From: Stomoxys calcitrans
Lineage: Eukaryota; Arthropoda; Insecta; Diptera; Muscidae
Direction of reading: 5' to 3'
NCBI RefSeq assembly: GCF_963082655.1
Contig: NC_081554.1
Coordinates: 191,734,206-191,798,205 of the forward strand
Length of the DNA stretch: 64,000 bases
Shown piece by piece: positions 1 to 10,265 of the stretch (position 1 is the first letter of the stretch; the number at the start of each line of letters is the position of its first letter). Under the pieces are notes generated by a model, which worked only from the letters and a program-made list of their open reading frames with translations, searched no databases and was not told the origin of the DNA. A program made the position numbers and the translations under genes.

Positions 1-758
1 AAATCGAAAGATCGGTCTATATGGCAGCTATATCCAAATCTGGACCGATCTGAGTGAAATTGAAGAAGAATGTCGAAGGGCCTAACACAACTCACTGTCC
101 CAAATTTCGGCGACATCTGACAATAAATGCGCTTTTTATGGCCCCAAACCCTAAATCCGAGAGATCAGTCTATATGGCAGCTATATCCAAATCTTGACCG
201 ATCTGTGCCAAATTGAAGACGGATGTCGAAGGGCCTAACAAAACTCACGGTCCCAAATTTCAGCAAAATTGGATAATAAATGTGGCTTTTATGGGCCTAC
301 GACCATAAATCGGAGGATCGGTCTATATGGCAGCTATATCCAAATTTGGATCGATCTGGGCCAAATTGACGAAGGATGTCGATGGGCCTAACACAACTCA
401 CTGACCCAAATTTCAGCAAAATCGGTTAATAAATGTGGCTTTTATTGGCCTAAGATCCTAAATCGGAGGATCGGTCTATATGGCAGCTATATCAAGATAT
501 AGTCCGACATAGCCCATCTTCGAACTTAACCTGCTTATGGACAAAAAAAAGAATCCGTGCAAAGTTTCAGCTCAATATCTCTATTTTTAAAGACTGTAGC
601 GTGATTTCAACAGACAGACGGACATGTCTAGATCGTCTTAGATTTTTACGCTGATCAAGAATATATATACTTTATAGGGTCGGAAGTGGATATTTCGATG
701 TATTGCAAACGGAATGACAAAATGAATATAGCCCCATCCTTCGGTGGTGGGTATAAAA
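1..758 (-). mobile_element. DINE-1-like (Helitron-derived) element, subfamily B, cut by window edge
   Basis: The head lies at the right end (about 600-758), read on the minus strand: a panhandle-like 'ATACCCACCACCGAAGGATG', then a block with AAAGTATATATATTCTTGAT and a GTCCGTCTGTC run. This resembles block A of Drosophila DINE-1/INE-1. The body (1-530) is about four monomers of ~160 bp that repeat 'gatcggtctatatggcagctatatc' in split form and 'cctaacacaactcactg'. The open reading frames inside are accidental. Subfamily names A, B and C are mine and describe monomer types. Confidence 0.75.
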
Positions 759-1945
759 ACGAGGAAAGCGTTGTGCAAAATTTTGACACAATTGGTCAAA
801 CAATGCGCTCGCAGTGGCTCTTGATCTGGCCATATACATATATGACAGCTTTATCTAAATCTGGGCCGACTTCTATGAAATTCACCAGTTATTTTGAGAA
901 TCATAAGAAAATCCTTCCTGCAAAATTTCGACAGAATCGGTGAACAAATGAGCACTTTTTTGCAATATTTCTCAAAATCGGACGAACATATATATGAGAG
1001 CTATACCTAAATCTGAACCGATTTCGAGCAAACCCATCATTTACTGTGGCAGTCGTCGGCAGTATATATGGGAGCTATATCTAAATCTTAACCGATTTTG
1101 ACCAATCTCTATATATATTGTGGCAGTCGTCGAGGAAAGCGTTTTGCAAAATTTTGGCAACATGGGTCAATAAATGCGCTTGCTGTGACTCTAGAAGTTG
1201 AAATCGGGCGATATATATATATGAGAGCTATATCTAAATCTGAACCGATTTCCATGAATTTCACCAGTAATATTGAGAGTCAAGAGAAAAATCCCTCCTG
1301 CCAAATTTCGAGAAAAACGGATAACAAAAGACCATTTTATTGCAATATTACTGCAAATCGGACGAACATATATATGTGAGCTATATCTAAATCTTAACTG
1401 ATTTAACCAATTTCTATATACATTGTGGTAGTCGTCGACGAAAGCGTTGTGCAATATTTTGGCAAGATTGGTCAATAAATGTGCTTGCAGTGGCTCTGGG
1501 AGTGGAAACCGGGCGATATATATATATGAGAGCTATAACTAGATCTGAAACGATTTCCATGAAATTCACCAGTAATATCGAGAGTCATAAAAGAGTCCTG
1601 CCAAATTTTGAGAGAATCGGTAAACAAATGACCATTTTATTGCATTATTACTGAAAATCGGACGAACATATATATGGAATCTATATCCAGATCTGAACCG
1701 ATTTTTTTCAATTTCAATAGGCTTCGTCTCTAGGTCGAAAAACATGCCTGTACCAAATTTGAAGGCGATCGGATGAAAACTGCGACCTGTACTTTGTATA
1801 GACGGACAGACAGACAGACAGACGGACATAGCTAAATCGAATCAGAAAGTAATTCTGAGTTCTTCGGTATACTTATCAATGGGTTTATCTCTCTTCCTTT
1901 GGGGTGTTACAAACAAATTCACTAAGTTCTAATACCCAGTACCAC
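759..1945 (-). mobile_element. Diverged DINE-like repeat with 'GACGAACATATATATG' monomers
   Basis: A second, more diverged repeat abuts the first. It has irregular units of roughly 300-385 bp, each marked by 'aaatcggacgaacatatata' (about 973, 1358 and 1656) and by 'gggcgatatatatatatgag' (1206 and 1513). A GACAGACAGACAGACGGACATAGCTA run at about 1803-1830, here split by me, plays the role of the GTCCGTCTGTC run of the head on the minus strand. It ends in a degenerate head near 1945. No gene is seen. Confidence 0.6.
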
Positions 1946-2071
1946 TTCTTTTGCACTTCCAAGATTTTTAAGGCAAATATTTTTTTTTTTTTTTAAATTG
2001 AAATGAGTTCAATGATGCATAAAATTCACTTTTCTTACTAAAATTTCATTTCCTTCTTTTCTCCTCCACAG

Positions 2072-2404
2072 TTATGCCATGGTTTTGTTATACCCCAAAA
2101 CAATCCGGATTGTTTTGATATCATCGACAATGACGATCTGTATGCGCCCACCGAAAAATGTTCATGGCTTTTAAAGGCTAAGAGGGATGTGGCAAAATAT
2201 CGCAACTTTTTCGCTGATTTGGTGCAAGGCGAAAATAAAGACTATGCCCTGGAGCTACAGGAAATTTTCAATTTGTTATCACAGGCGCGAGATGAGAGCG
2301 ATGAAAGCCGCAAGGAGGAACTGCTCAAATATGCCAAATGGTTAATGAAATCAACAAAAAATCTTAACAAATTTCTTATGAAAAAGGGCCTATGGAAAGT
2401 TTAG
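2072..2404 (+). CDS. Terminal exon of a small helical protein, single-repeat member of the local family (partial)
   Basis: I do not recognise a named product. The exon follows a strong acceptor (pyrimidine-rich tract, CCTCCACAG, ending at 2071) and stays open in phase 0 for 110 codons to TAG at 2404. It begins LCHGFVIPQNN and has three cysteines in the first 31 residues. Then comes one ~75-residue helical repeat (about residues 31-110), with the pattern F..L, a Glu/Lys-rich helix, 'SDESRKEELL' and 'NLNKFLMKKGLW'. That pattern matches the repeat unit of the two minus-strand genes at 7933-8772 and 17542-18348, so I infer a common family. No signal-peptide exon is visible between the upstream repeats; it is probably outside the window or hidden in them. 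Two AATAAA signals follow. The first in-frame ATG is at 2189, but the coding sequence clearly extends upstream of it. Confidence 0.72.
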   Translation, partial: LCHGFVIPQNNPDCFDIIDNDDLYAPTEKCSWLLKAKRDVAKYRNFFADLVQGENKDYALELQEIFNLLSQARDESDESRKEELLKYAKWLMKSTKNLNKFLMKKGLWKV

Positions 2405-2596
2405 AAGGAGATGGAACGCGCGCAGAGGCGGAAATGTATAAAAATGTATTTGGTTGTTTTTTTTTTATAGTTGTGAATTATTTTCCATAGCCTAAGAATG
2501 TTTAAGAAAATGTAATAATGTTACGAGTAGTATTAAAGCAAAGAGACCGAAAGGCAAAGCAAAGAGACAAAAATAACTTATAATTATTTTGCAACT

Positions 2597-2611
2597 AATA
2601 AAGTTAATAAA
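2597..2611 (+). terminator. Tandem AATAAA polyadenylation signals
   Basis: Two AATAAA hexamers (2597-2602 and 2606-2611) lie about 195 bp after the stop codon of the exon at 2072-2404, just before a SINE insertion at 2622. They are the obvious candidates for 3'-end formation of that gene. Confidence 0.55.
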
Positions 2612-2621
2612 GGTATTTAAT

Positions 2622-2930
2622 GGAGGCCACCGTAGAGGCTAGCATGTCCGCCTATGACGCTGAACGCATGGGTTTGAATCCTGGCGAGACCATCAGAAAT
2701 AATTTTCTGCGGTGGTATTCCCCTCCTAATGCTGGCAACATTTGTGAGGTACTATGCCATGTAAAACTTCTCTCCAAAGGAGGTGTCGCACTGCGGTACG
2801 CCGTTCGGACTCGGCTATAAAAAGTAGGCCCCTTATCATTGAGCTTTAACTTGAATAGGACTGCACTCATTGATATATGAGAAGTTTGCCCATGTTCCTT
2901 AGTGGAAAGTTCATGGGCAAAATTTGCAGT
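2622..2930 (+). mobile_element. tRNA-derived SINE, full-length-like copy
   Basis: The head (about 2624-2695) is tRNA-like. It has a box A region around 'CCACCGTAGAGGCTAGCATG' and a box B 'GGTTTGAATCC', followed by 'TGGCGAGACCATCAGAAA'. The body contains 'CTCCTAATGCTGGCAACATT', 'TACTATGCCATGTAAAACTT' and 'CATTGAGCTTTAACTT'. The 3' end is the conserved 'GTTCCTTAGTGGAAAGTTCA' module. Further copies are annotated across the window. Confidence 0.8.
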
Positions 2931-3112
2931 AATAACTACATAAAAATTAAAAATAAATAAACAAATTTTAGAATCTGAAAAAAATTCAAAAATTAAAAAT
3001 TTTAAAATTAGAAAATTTAGAAACACTAAAATTTTTTTTTTAAATTTTTTTAAAAATTTTTAATGCTTAAAAATGTTATATATTGCATGTTAACATAAAA
3101 GAAAAAAAAAAC
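2931..3112. other. AT-rich spacer, no feature seen
   Basis: This stretch is nearly pure A/T with runs of 'aaattaaaa' and 'tttttaaa'. I see no coding or RNA feature. Confidence 0.6.
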
Positions 3113-4222
3113 AAATAGAAACGTGCCATGTTCGGGCGGGCCGAATCTTGGGTACCCAACACCATGGATTCCTCTAAAAATTTAGCCTTATTAACTAAGT
3201 TCAAATCAAGAAGTCATATCGGGACATTAGTACTTAGGGGGGCCTATATCACCAAATTGACCGATTCGGATAAAACTTGGCATGATGTTGCTAGTCAAAA
3301 GATAGATTTTTTGACCAAATTTCAGCCTAATCAGGTAAAAATTTAGGCTTCTAAGGGCTGAAAAAGTCAAATCCAGGGATCGGTTTATATGGAGGCTATA
3401 TCGGATTGGAATCGTACTTTGAATGAATGTTGGCAGTCACAGCTCAAGCTTTTGCACCAAATTTCAGCCAAATCGGATGAAAATTGAGGCTTCTAGGGGC
3501 TCAAGAAGTGAAATCGGGAGATCAGTTAATAAAGGGAGCTATATTCTTTTATACACCAATTCCAATCATACTCGGCATGTATGTTCGAAGTCTTTGTTTA
3601 AGTCTTGCTTAAGCTTAAGAAAACAAATCCGGGGATCGGCGAAATATGAGAACTATATCGGGTTATAGACCGATTTCAACCGAACTTAGCACATTTCTTA
3701 AAAGTCATAGCAGAAAATTACATGCAAAATATCAACCAAATCGAAAAAAAAATTGCGTATTGTAAAGGCTCAAGAAATCAAATCCGGATATCGGTTTATA
3801 TGGTAGCTATATCAGGTTGTAAATCGATTTAGATCGTACTTGGCACAGTCATTGGAAGTTATAACGGCACAAAACATGCAAATTTCAGCCAAATCAGACA
3901 AAAATTGCGGCTTCCAGGGGCTCAAGAAGTCAAATCGGGATATCGGTTTATATGGGAGCTATATCCAAATCTTAACCGATATGACCCATTTGCAATCCCC
4001 AATGACCTACATCAAAAAGCAGAATCTGTGCAAAATTTCAAGCGGCTAGCTTTACGCTTTCGACCACTATCGTGATTTCTACTGACTGTCGGACAGGGCT
4101 AGTTCAACTCAGAATGTAGCGACGATCCAGAACATATATACCTTACGAGGTCACAGATCACTATAACCAGGCTTTTCAAACGGAATGACAAGATTAGTGT
4201 ACATGGTGGGTATTAAAATCCA
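3113..4222 (-). mobile_element. DINE-1-like element, subfamily A
   Basis: The tail palindrome is at the left (GTTCGGGCGGGCCGAATC, about 3130) with 'CTTGGGTACCCAACACCATGG' split across 3147-3167. The head is at the right, ending 'tggtgggtattaaaa' near 4220. Between them are about five subfamily A monomers with the motif 'GGGGCTCAAGAAGTCAAATC' and 'TATATGGGAGCTATATC'. Confidence 0.75.
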
Positions 4223-4227
4223 ATATG

Positions 4228-5422
4228 TAATAAATTTGTATATACCCTCCATCATAGGATGGGGGTATACTAATTTCGTCATTCTGTTTGTAACTCCTCG
4301 AAGTATACTTCGTCTGAGATCCCATAAAGTATATATAGTCTTGATCGTCATGAAATTTGAAGACGATCTAGCCATGTTCGTCCGTCCGTCCGTCTGTCTG
4401 TCGAAAGCACGCTAACTTTCGAAGGAGTAAAGCTAGCCGCTTAAAATTTTGCACAAATACTTCTTATTAGTGTAGGTCAGCTGGGATTTGAAATGGGCCA
4501 TATCGGTCCATGTTTTGATATAGCTACAATATAAACTTATGATCAGCTGGTGATCAGCTAGTGGTCATCTGGTGATCAGTTAGTGGTTAACTGGTGATCG
4601 GCTAGTAGCCAGCTGGTGGAGCTTATGATCAGCTGGTGGTGAGCTGAAATTTAGCATGAAGTTGTCTGTTATGAATTCCGACAATTTTGTCAAATGTGGT
4701 TTAAATCGGTTCATAACCTGATATAGCTGCCATTAAAACTGATCATAGATGTTGACTTCTTGAACCACTGGAGGGCGCAATTCTTATCTGTTATGACTTC
4801 CAATAACTGTACCAAATATGGATCAAATCGATCTATAACCTGATATAGCTGCCATATAAACCGATCTTGGATTTCGATTTCTTGAACCACTGGAATGCGC
4901 AATTCTTATCAGATTTGGCTGAAATTTGGCATAAAATATTTGGTTATGACATCTAACAACTTCGATAAATATAGATCAAATCGATACATAACCTGATATA
5001 GCTGCCATATAAACCGATCTGGGATCTTGACTTCTAAAGCCTCTACAGGGCGAAATTATTATCCGATTTGGCTGAGATTTTGTACACACGTGTCCAAAAG
5101 GGCCTTAATCGATCTATAGCCTGATAAAGCTCCAATATAAACCGATCTCCAGATTCTGCTTCTTAAGCCCCTACAAAGCGCAATTCTTGTTTAAATGGAC
5201 TCAAATATTACCCAATGACTTCTACAATGTCCTTCAACATTCAGTTTACTTATGGTCCGAATCGGATTATAATTTGATATATCTCCAATATCAGCAATTA
5301 TTTTCCATTATTCATTGTTTGCCTAAAAAGAGATACCGCGCAAAGAATTCGACAAATGCAATCCATGGTGGAGGGTATATAAGATTCGGCACGGCCGAAC
5401 TTAGCACGCTCTTACTTGTTTC
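4228..5422 (+). mobile_element. DINE-1-like element, subfamily A, with an internal GATCAGCTGGTG tract
   Basis: The head starts at 'TATACCCTCCATCATAGGAT' (about 4241) and includes the AAAGTATATATA block and a GTCCGTCCGTCTGTCTGTC run. The element ends at 'CGGCACGGCCGAACTTAGCA', then 'CTTACTTGTTT' near 5421. A short 12-13 bp tandem tract on 'GATCAGCTGGTG' sits inside it at 4538-4650. Confidence 0.8.
4538..4650. repeat. Short 12-13 bp tandem tract (GATCAGCTGGT-like)
   Basis: About eight imperfect copies of 'GATCAGCTGGTG' or 'GATCAGCTAGTG' follow each other, replacing part of an element monomer. Confidence 0.7.
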
Positions 5423-5700
5423 ATATACCTTACCTTTCACTTGAGTCTCACATTGTAACGATCGGTCCACTTTTATTTTTGAGTCGTACTTTTGGGGTAA
5501 GGGGAGGGTCCGTCCCCCTTCCGCTATCAACAAATTATAAATACTATACCTCCTTCCTGTCCATATTAGTAATCTACTCCCGAATACCTTACATTCGAGT
5601 CTCATATTGTCATTATCGTCCAATAAACCTATCTTTGGGGGTAACAGTCCCGACCCAAACCCCCGCAACCCCGACCCCAAAACATTATCGTCATTCATTT
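5423..5700 (-). repeat. Fragment of the 'CTCAAATG/ATTTGAG' interspersed repeat family (family D)
   Basis: This stretch has the hallmarks of a repeat found four times in the window (also 36.36-37.92, 52.88-53.70 and 63.12-63.66 kb): 'CACTTGAGTCTCACATTGT', 'ATTCGAGTCTCATATTGTCA' and C/G-rich patches such as 'GGGGAGGGTCCGTCCCCCTT'. The repeat is not a gene. Confidence 0.55.
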
Positions 5701-5747
5701 TTGCAACATAAAACTATATGGAGATAATTCCCTGTTAACTTAACTGT

Positions 5748-5753
5748 TTTATT
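5748..5753 (-). terminator. Candidate AATAAA polyadenylation signal for the acidic-protein gene
   Basis: AATAAA on the minus strand lies about 110 bp beyond the stop codon at 5865. A weaker GATAAA variant is at 5824-5829. Confidence 0.45.
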
Positions 5754-5864
5754 AACAATAAAAAACATGAAGAAGTAACTTACAAATATAAAAATACTTA
5801 TTTTTGGTCATAACTAACATGTATTTATCCATAAAATCTTGGGTTTTCCACAAATTTCTTAAAC

Positions 5865-6323
5865 TCATTTCTTCTTATAGAAACCAAAAAAGTGATCAAA
5901 TATATAACCAAAAACATCATCGTCGTCACATTCCTCTTCCTCATCGGCCCACAAAGCCTCAGCGACTTCTTTCATTAGTTTGGGATTTTTCATTAGTTTT
6001 TCTAGTATCTCCTTAAGTTCATCATCCTCCATATTGGTGCCCTGTTCTGCATGCTCCTTGAGAAGGGCTAAAATTTCATCCAAAGTTTCTTTAAGCTCAT
6101 CATTGGTAGTTGAATCCGAAGGACTTCCATTGCCATTATCACCATTGCCTCCTGGCATGTCTATATCGGGTGCACCACCAACATCGGTGTCGTCCATACC
6201 ACCCATCATATCCATGTCATCATCCATGCCAGGGGCATCCTCGTCTGGGGGCATTTCCTCATCTTGAGGAGCAGCAGCAATTAGAGTTAGGGCAACGAAC
6301 AAAAGCAGTAGCAATAGTTTCAT
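5865..6323 (-). CDS. Small, strongly acidic secreted protein (152 aa), unknown function
   Basis: I do not recognise a family. The open frame reaches to 6368, but I start at the ATG at 6323 because MKLLLLLLFVALTLIAAA is a textbook signal peptide (residues 1-18). Residues 19-70 are Asp/Glu/Met/Gly-rich and disordered-looking (runs such as DDDMDMMGGMDD), with a Gly/Asn/Ser linker. Residues about 80-128 are likely amphipathic helix, with two related segments, DELKETLDEILALL and DELKEILEKLM. The C terminus has an EEEEC-DDDD patch, an aromatic segment (FGYIFDHFFGFY) and ends KKK. There is one cysteine. The gene is intronless, with a TATA box about 87 bp upstream of the ATG. It sits between members of the helical secreted family, which suggests a secretory tissue, but shared expression is only inference. 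Confidence 0.8.
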   Translation of the reverse strand: MKLLLLLLFVALTLIAAAPQDEEMPPDEDAPGMDDDMDMMGGMDDTDVGGAPDIDMPGGNGDNGNGSPSDSTTNDELKETLDEILALLKEHAEQGTNMEDDELKEILEKLMKNPKLMKEVAEALWADEEEECDDDDVFGYIFDHFFGFYKKK

Positions 6324-6409
6324 ATTGAAAATTTCACACTCGAATACAAAACAACTTTTTAACTTCAACTTTAAGTGAATAGTGATGTAACGCTACATTT
6401 ATGCTCTGG

Positions 6410-6417
6410 TATTTATA
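6410..6417 (-). promoter_or_regulatory. TATA box (TATAAATA) of the acidic-protein gene
   Basis: TATAAATA on the minus strand is followed about 32 bp downstream by ATCACT (around 6386-6381), which fits the insect initiator TCA(G/T)T. That gives a 5' UTR of about 60 nt before the ATG at 6323. Confidence 0.55.
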
Positions 6418-6631
6418 TGTGACAAGTTGGAAACTCAATTTTCATTGGAGGTCAAAACTCACATTTGAGTTATAAGATAAGACGAACATTTTCTAATAAG
6501 TCAAAGCCTTATTTTTTACTTAACGATTATTGTTTTTGTATTTTTCAACCTTTTCATAGTTGTTCAAAACTAATTGAATTTTGATAACCGAAAACATTTA
6601 TGACAATAAGCTAGGATGTAAAAAAATTAAA

Positions 6632-7681
6632 AACAAGTAAAAAGGCATTAAGTTCGGCCGGGCCGAACTTTGGGTATCCAAAGTTCGGCCCACCTCGGGT
6701 ATATATGTAAATCCCATTTCGTCACAATCCGGTGAAAATTGGATAACTTAAGCACCCAAATTCGGCACGAACATTGAGTGGTCTAATATATATGTCACTA
6801 TTCAATTTTGTAGAACAAAATATTGGTCTTTTTGGCAGATATATCCTATTATAAACCCATCTGCACCATACTCACTGTTTAAAATTTCAGCGAAATCTGG
6901 TAATAAATAAAGCTTTTACGGGCTTCAGTCCCCTTATCGGCAGATCGGCCAATATGGTAGCTATATTTAAATACAGTCCGATGTGAACCATATTTAGGCC
7001 GGATGTTGGGAGGTCCCAACCTACCCTGTTTCAAATTTCAGCGAAATCGGTTAAAAAATAAAGCTTTTATAGGCTTTAGACCCTTTATCGGCAGATCAGT
7101 CTATATGACAGCTATATCTATATATATAGTCCGTTTTGAACCATATTTACGACAGCTGTCGGGAAGCTTAAAACAACTCACAGTTTTAAATTTCAGCGAA
7201 ACTGGGTAATAAACAAAGTTTTATGGGCTTCAGACCCCTTATCGGGAGATCGGTCTATATGGCGGCTATATCTAAATATGGACCGATCTAATCCATATTT
7301 ACGTCAGATGTCGGGCGGCTTAATCTAAATATGGACCGATCTAATCCATATTTATGTCAGATGTCGGAAGGCTTAAAATAACCCACTGTTTCAAATTTCA
7401 GGACCAAATATGGTCCGATTTAGCCCGTTAAATAACTAAACCGGCGTGCATCAAAAAGACGCGTCTGTGCCAAATTTCAGCTGAATACCTCAATTTTTGA
7501 AGGCTGTAGAGTGATTACAACAGACTGACGGACAGACACACGGACATCGTTAAATCGGCTTAGAATTTTACGACGATCTGAAATATATATACATTGTAGG
7601 GTCGGAAATTGATATTTCGATATGTTGCAAACGGAATGACTAAATGAATACACCCGCTATCCTACGGTGGTTGGTGTAAAA
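6632..7681 (-). mobile_element. DINE-1-like element, subfamily C, apparently end to end
   Basis: The left end is 'ACAAGTAAAAAGGC' followed by the palindrome GTTCGGCCGGGCCGAAC (6652-6668). The body has monomers with 'AAATTTCAGCGAAATC', 'AATAAAGCTTTTA' and 'GGCTTCAGACCCCTTATCGG'. The head at the right includes the 'atatatacattgtagggtcgg' block (split) and ends 'gtggttggtgtaaaa'. A 60-70 bp internal duplication is visible at 7262-7365. Confidence 0.8.
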
Positions 7682-7927
7682 TAATATAAATTTTCATTGG
7701 AACATAAAAAATGTTGATCGACAAAAAATTTAGCAAAAAAGAATATGAATTTTGTCAAAGTTGTATTTCTGTACAAAAATCTATTTTAGGTTATCATAAT
7801 TTTGTGTTCATGGAACATTTTGCTGCTAGAAAAATGTTTGCCCTTAGAAACTTGTATCGTTTTTTTTTTAATTTTGTTACCCCCTCAAATCAATAACACA
7901 CTTCAATAAACGTTTCCCCTTATCGCC
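7682..7927. other. Spacer downstream of the helical-protein gene, no gene supported
   Basis: An open frame at 7711-7896 (+) has no start context or recognisable content and lies opposite the gene's 3' flank. I regard this as intergenic. Confidence 0.5.
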
Positions 7928-7933
7928 TTTATT
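7928..7933 (-). terminator. AATAAA polyadenylation signal overlapping the stop codon
   Basis: On the minus strand the stop TGA (7935-7933) runs straight into AATAAA: the last A of the stop is the first A of the hexamer. This would give a 3' UTR of only about 15-30 nt unless a later ATTAAA-like site is used. Confidence 0.5.
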
Positions 7934-8772
7934 CACTCTCCGAATTTATGAATTTCATATTCAATCACTTTTTCATTTAAAAATTTCCCCAAAGTTGTCG
8001 AGACATCATCAAATATTTCCACTACACGCAACTTATCTTTGTAATCCTGATTGATTATGGCATTCTGCACTTGTTCATAAATATTTCGTATTTGCTCTTC
8101 AAATGGCTCCACCAGACGTTCTTTCAGCAAATAATTAAGACAATCTTGAAAAAATTTCAAATGAACATTAAGCACTGGTTCTGGTTCTGGAGTATCGTTT
8201 AGATAATCCCAAAATTCATCAGAGGTTACATCGGCCGCCTGATTGTACAATTCCACTTTGCGATCCAAATCCTCTTCAGTGTAGGCCTTTTGGATTTTTT
8301 CCAAAAACTGCTTGGCCTCATTGGCAAGTTTGCCTTTCAAATCGGGTAGGATTTCCTGAACATACCATCGTGTCAGTTGCATGTCCTCATTGAAAAATTG
8401 CTTATCCAGCTCATCATGAAAATAATTGGCGAACTTCAGATTAAGTTTGTCGCTGTATGTTTCTAGGAGCAGAATTTTGTCCTTCAAAGAATCTTTGGTC
8501 AAGGCCTTCTCAAAAGTTGACTTTAGGTTTTGTAACTCGGGCAAATAGTCCTCTTTAAAACGTTTAGCCATAATATCGAAACGTTTTATAAGGTGCTGTA
8601 AACGACTGTCAATATGTTCTGCAGAGTCAATTGGATCTGCTCTAACCTAAGGATAATCTTCAATATTTTATTCTTTCAAAGGAAACTTGACAATAGAAAT
8701 GCATTTTACCTTATTTGTGTGCAGTTGATTAAGTAAGACAAGTGTTACTATGATCAGAGCGGAATTTTTCAT
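7933..8772 (-). CDS. Secreted alpha-helical protein with three ~73-residue repeats (258 aa, two exons)
   Basis: I do not recognise a named family. Exon 1 is 8772-8710 (MKNSALIIVTLVLLNQLHTNK). A 63 bp intron (GTAAAA...CTTAG, 8709-8647) follows. Exon 2 is 8646-7933, beginning VRADPIDSAE, and is phase 0. The signal peptide is split by the intron, with cleavage likely after VRA. The mature part divides into three repeats at about residues 34-106, 107-179 and 180-258. Each has an aromatic/leucine helix, a Glu-Leu-rich helix, a D-x-K-x-K turn and a closing F-x-x-(F/Y)L helix: NYFHDEL, FWDYLND and LGKFLNEK. There is one cysteine, in repeat 3. Architecture and intron position match the gene at 17542-18348. 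Reading only from the internal ATG at 8571 would lose the signal peptide. A secreted role is well supported; a biochemical role cannot be given. Confidence 0.86.
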
Positions 8773-8851
8773 TTCTATTGGCTTATTTACAAAATGTTCT
8801 GAACAATACGAAATCCAAAAGGGCTTTGCATGTCAATCATACTCAATTTTG

Positions 8852-8862
8852 TTTTATATATA
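8852..8862 (-). promoter_or_regulatory. TATA box of the helical-protein gene at 7933-8772
   Basis: TATATATAAAA on the minus strand lies about 80 bp upstream of the ATG at 8772, putting the transcription start near 8825-8830 and giving a 5' UTR of roughly 55 nt. Confidence 0.55.
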
Positions 8863-8930
8863 GACGAAGTACATGTTTTTGCTATAAAAATCATAATGTA
8901 CTTTACGAATACTTCTAAATGTAAGCTAAG

Positions 8931-9113
8931 ATGAGTCTAAGAAACAGCCAGATTATAGATGACTTGTTCGAATCAAATGCACTCTACACCAGAAAATACA
9001 ACTCCCAGACTTATTACGTGTCCTGGCTTTCGGGCCACAAAGGTATTTCAGGGAATTATAACGCAAGAAGGGCATGCAAGTCAAGAAACTATAGAGGTTG
9101 TCGGAATATTTAA
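8931..9113 (+). pseudogene. Non-LTR retrotransposon RNase H fragment
   Basis: The translation contains YVSWLSGHKGISGN, which fits the RNase H motif (W-V-P-G-H-x-G-I-x-G-N-E-x-A-D) of I/LOA/R1-type non-LTR elements, followed by NARRACKS where E-x-A-D-E-L-A-R is expected. The catalytic D after GNE is lost (NYNARR). The frame stops at 9113 and no other retroelement domain is adjacent. It is a short dead fragment, just upstream of the promoter of the minus-strand gene. Confidence 0.6.
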
Positions 9114-9944
9114 GATTTTTCCTTATTCGTTGGATTTTAGTAATAATAACAAGCCAAAGAAAATTAAAAAAAAAATGCTACTTAAGCACAAAAATCACCT
9201 GCAATGACATTCAATGAATTTTCAAATGCACAACAATATGAGTTTGGCAATGTTGATGTGTTTTGTTATTCTAAGCATTGATGACAGGATTCACTAATAG
9301 AAGGTTAGGTCACATGCAAAACACAAAGTGGATAGGCCCCATAAACATCATTAAGGATGTCAAATCTGACGATTGAAAATGTCATCATATGGGAGAAAAC
9401 GTAAACAAAGAATGAATGTAAAAAGAGAACAAGTTGACATCCTCAATGCCAAGTACTGCCAAATATTAAAAAAAAAAGTATATCGGCTGATCGCTTGGCT
9501 TAACCTTATTCAGTGAATCCTGCATTGATGATTAGTTTGTGTCGGAATAGTGGAAAGTAAGACATTCTTCTAAATAAGACTTTCTTCGTAAGGAGAGTTA
9601 GAGGACTTTTTGAGCGCTGCTTCAAAACAAAAGCTTGCGCTACACCGTACTCAACAGTCGTTGTGTATTTAGAGCACCTAATCAATATGACAAAGGTGTT
9701 GATGAAGATACATGACATATCAGAAACCGCGATCCACTAAAGTATTATGAAAACAGCACACATTTGCCCTACTTTTATAAGTTCATTGTTATGATCTTCT
9801 TTGAATAGAAAGCATTAAATATCATCTTGAGCTGGAATATGTTCGAAAAATCACATAAAGATGCTATCTTTAAATTTAATTTCCCATTTACTGACGGAAA
9901 TTATCTGTTTCAAATTTCGATCGCTGATTGATGCTTATTTTAGG
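9114..9944. other. Unique AT-rich sequence, no gene seen
   Basis: No repeat monomer, spliceable exon or RNA feature is evident. The open frame at 9506-9718 (-) has no recognisable content. Confidence 0.5.
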
Positions 9945-10248
9945 TCATAGAACATTCCATTTAGGAACAGGAGCAAACTTCTCACGCATCACTGAGTGCT
10001 GTCCGATTCAAGTTTAAGCTCAATGGTAAGGGGCCTCCTTTTTAAAGCCGAGTCCGAACGGCGTGCAGCAGAGCGATACCTCTTTGGGGAGAAGTTTTTG
10101 CATGGCAAAGTACCTTACAAATGTCGCCAGCATTAGGAGGGGATAACCAAAGCTGAAATTTTTTTTTCTGATGTTCTCGCCAGGATTCGAACCCAGGTGT
10201 TCAGCGTCATAATTGGACATGCTAACCTCTGGGCTACGGTGGCCTCCA
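9945..10248 (-). mobile_element. tRNA-derived SINE, full-length-like copy
   Basis: On the minus strand it begins with the tRNA-like head (GGAGGCCACCGTAGCCCAG, then a degenerate box A and 'TGGGTTCGAATCC' box B, about 10248-10175) and ends at 'GAACATTCCATTTAGGAACA' read on plus at 9950. A second copy follows after 17 bp. Confidence 0.8.
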
Positions 10249-10265
10249 ATAATTGCAAATTGCAT

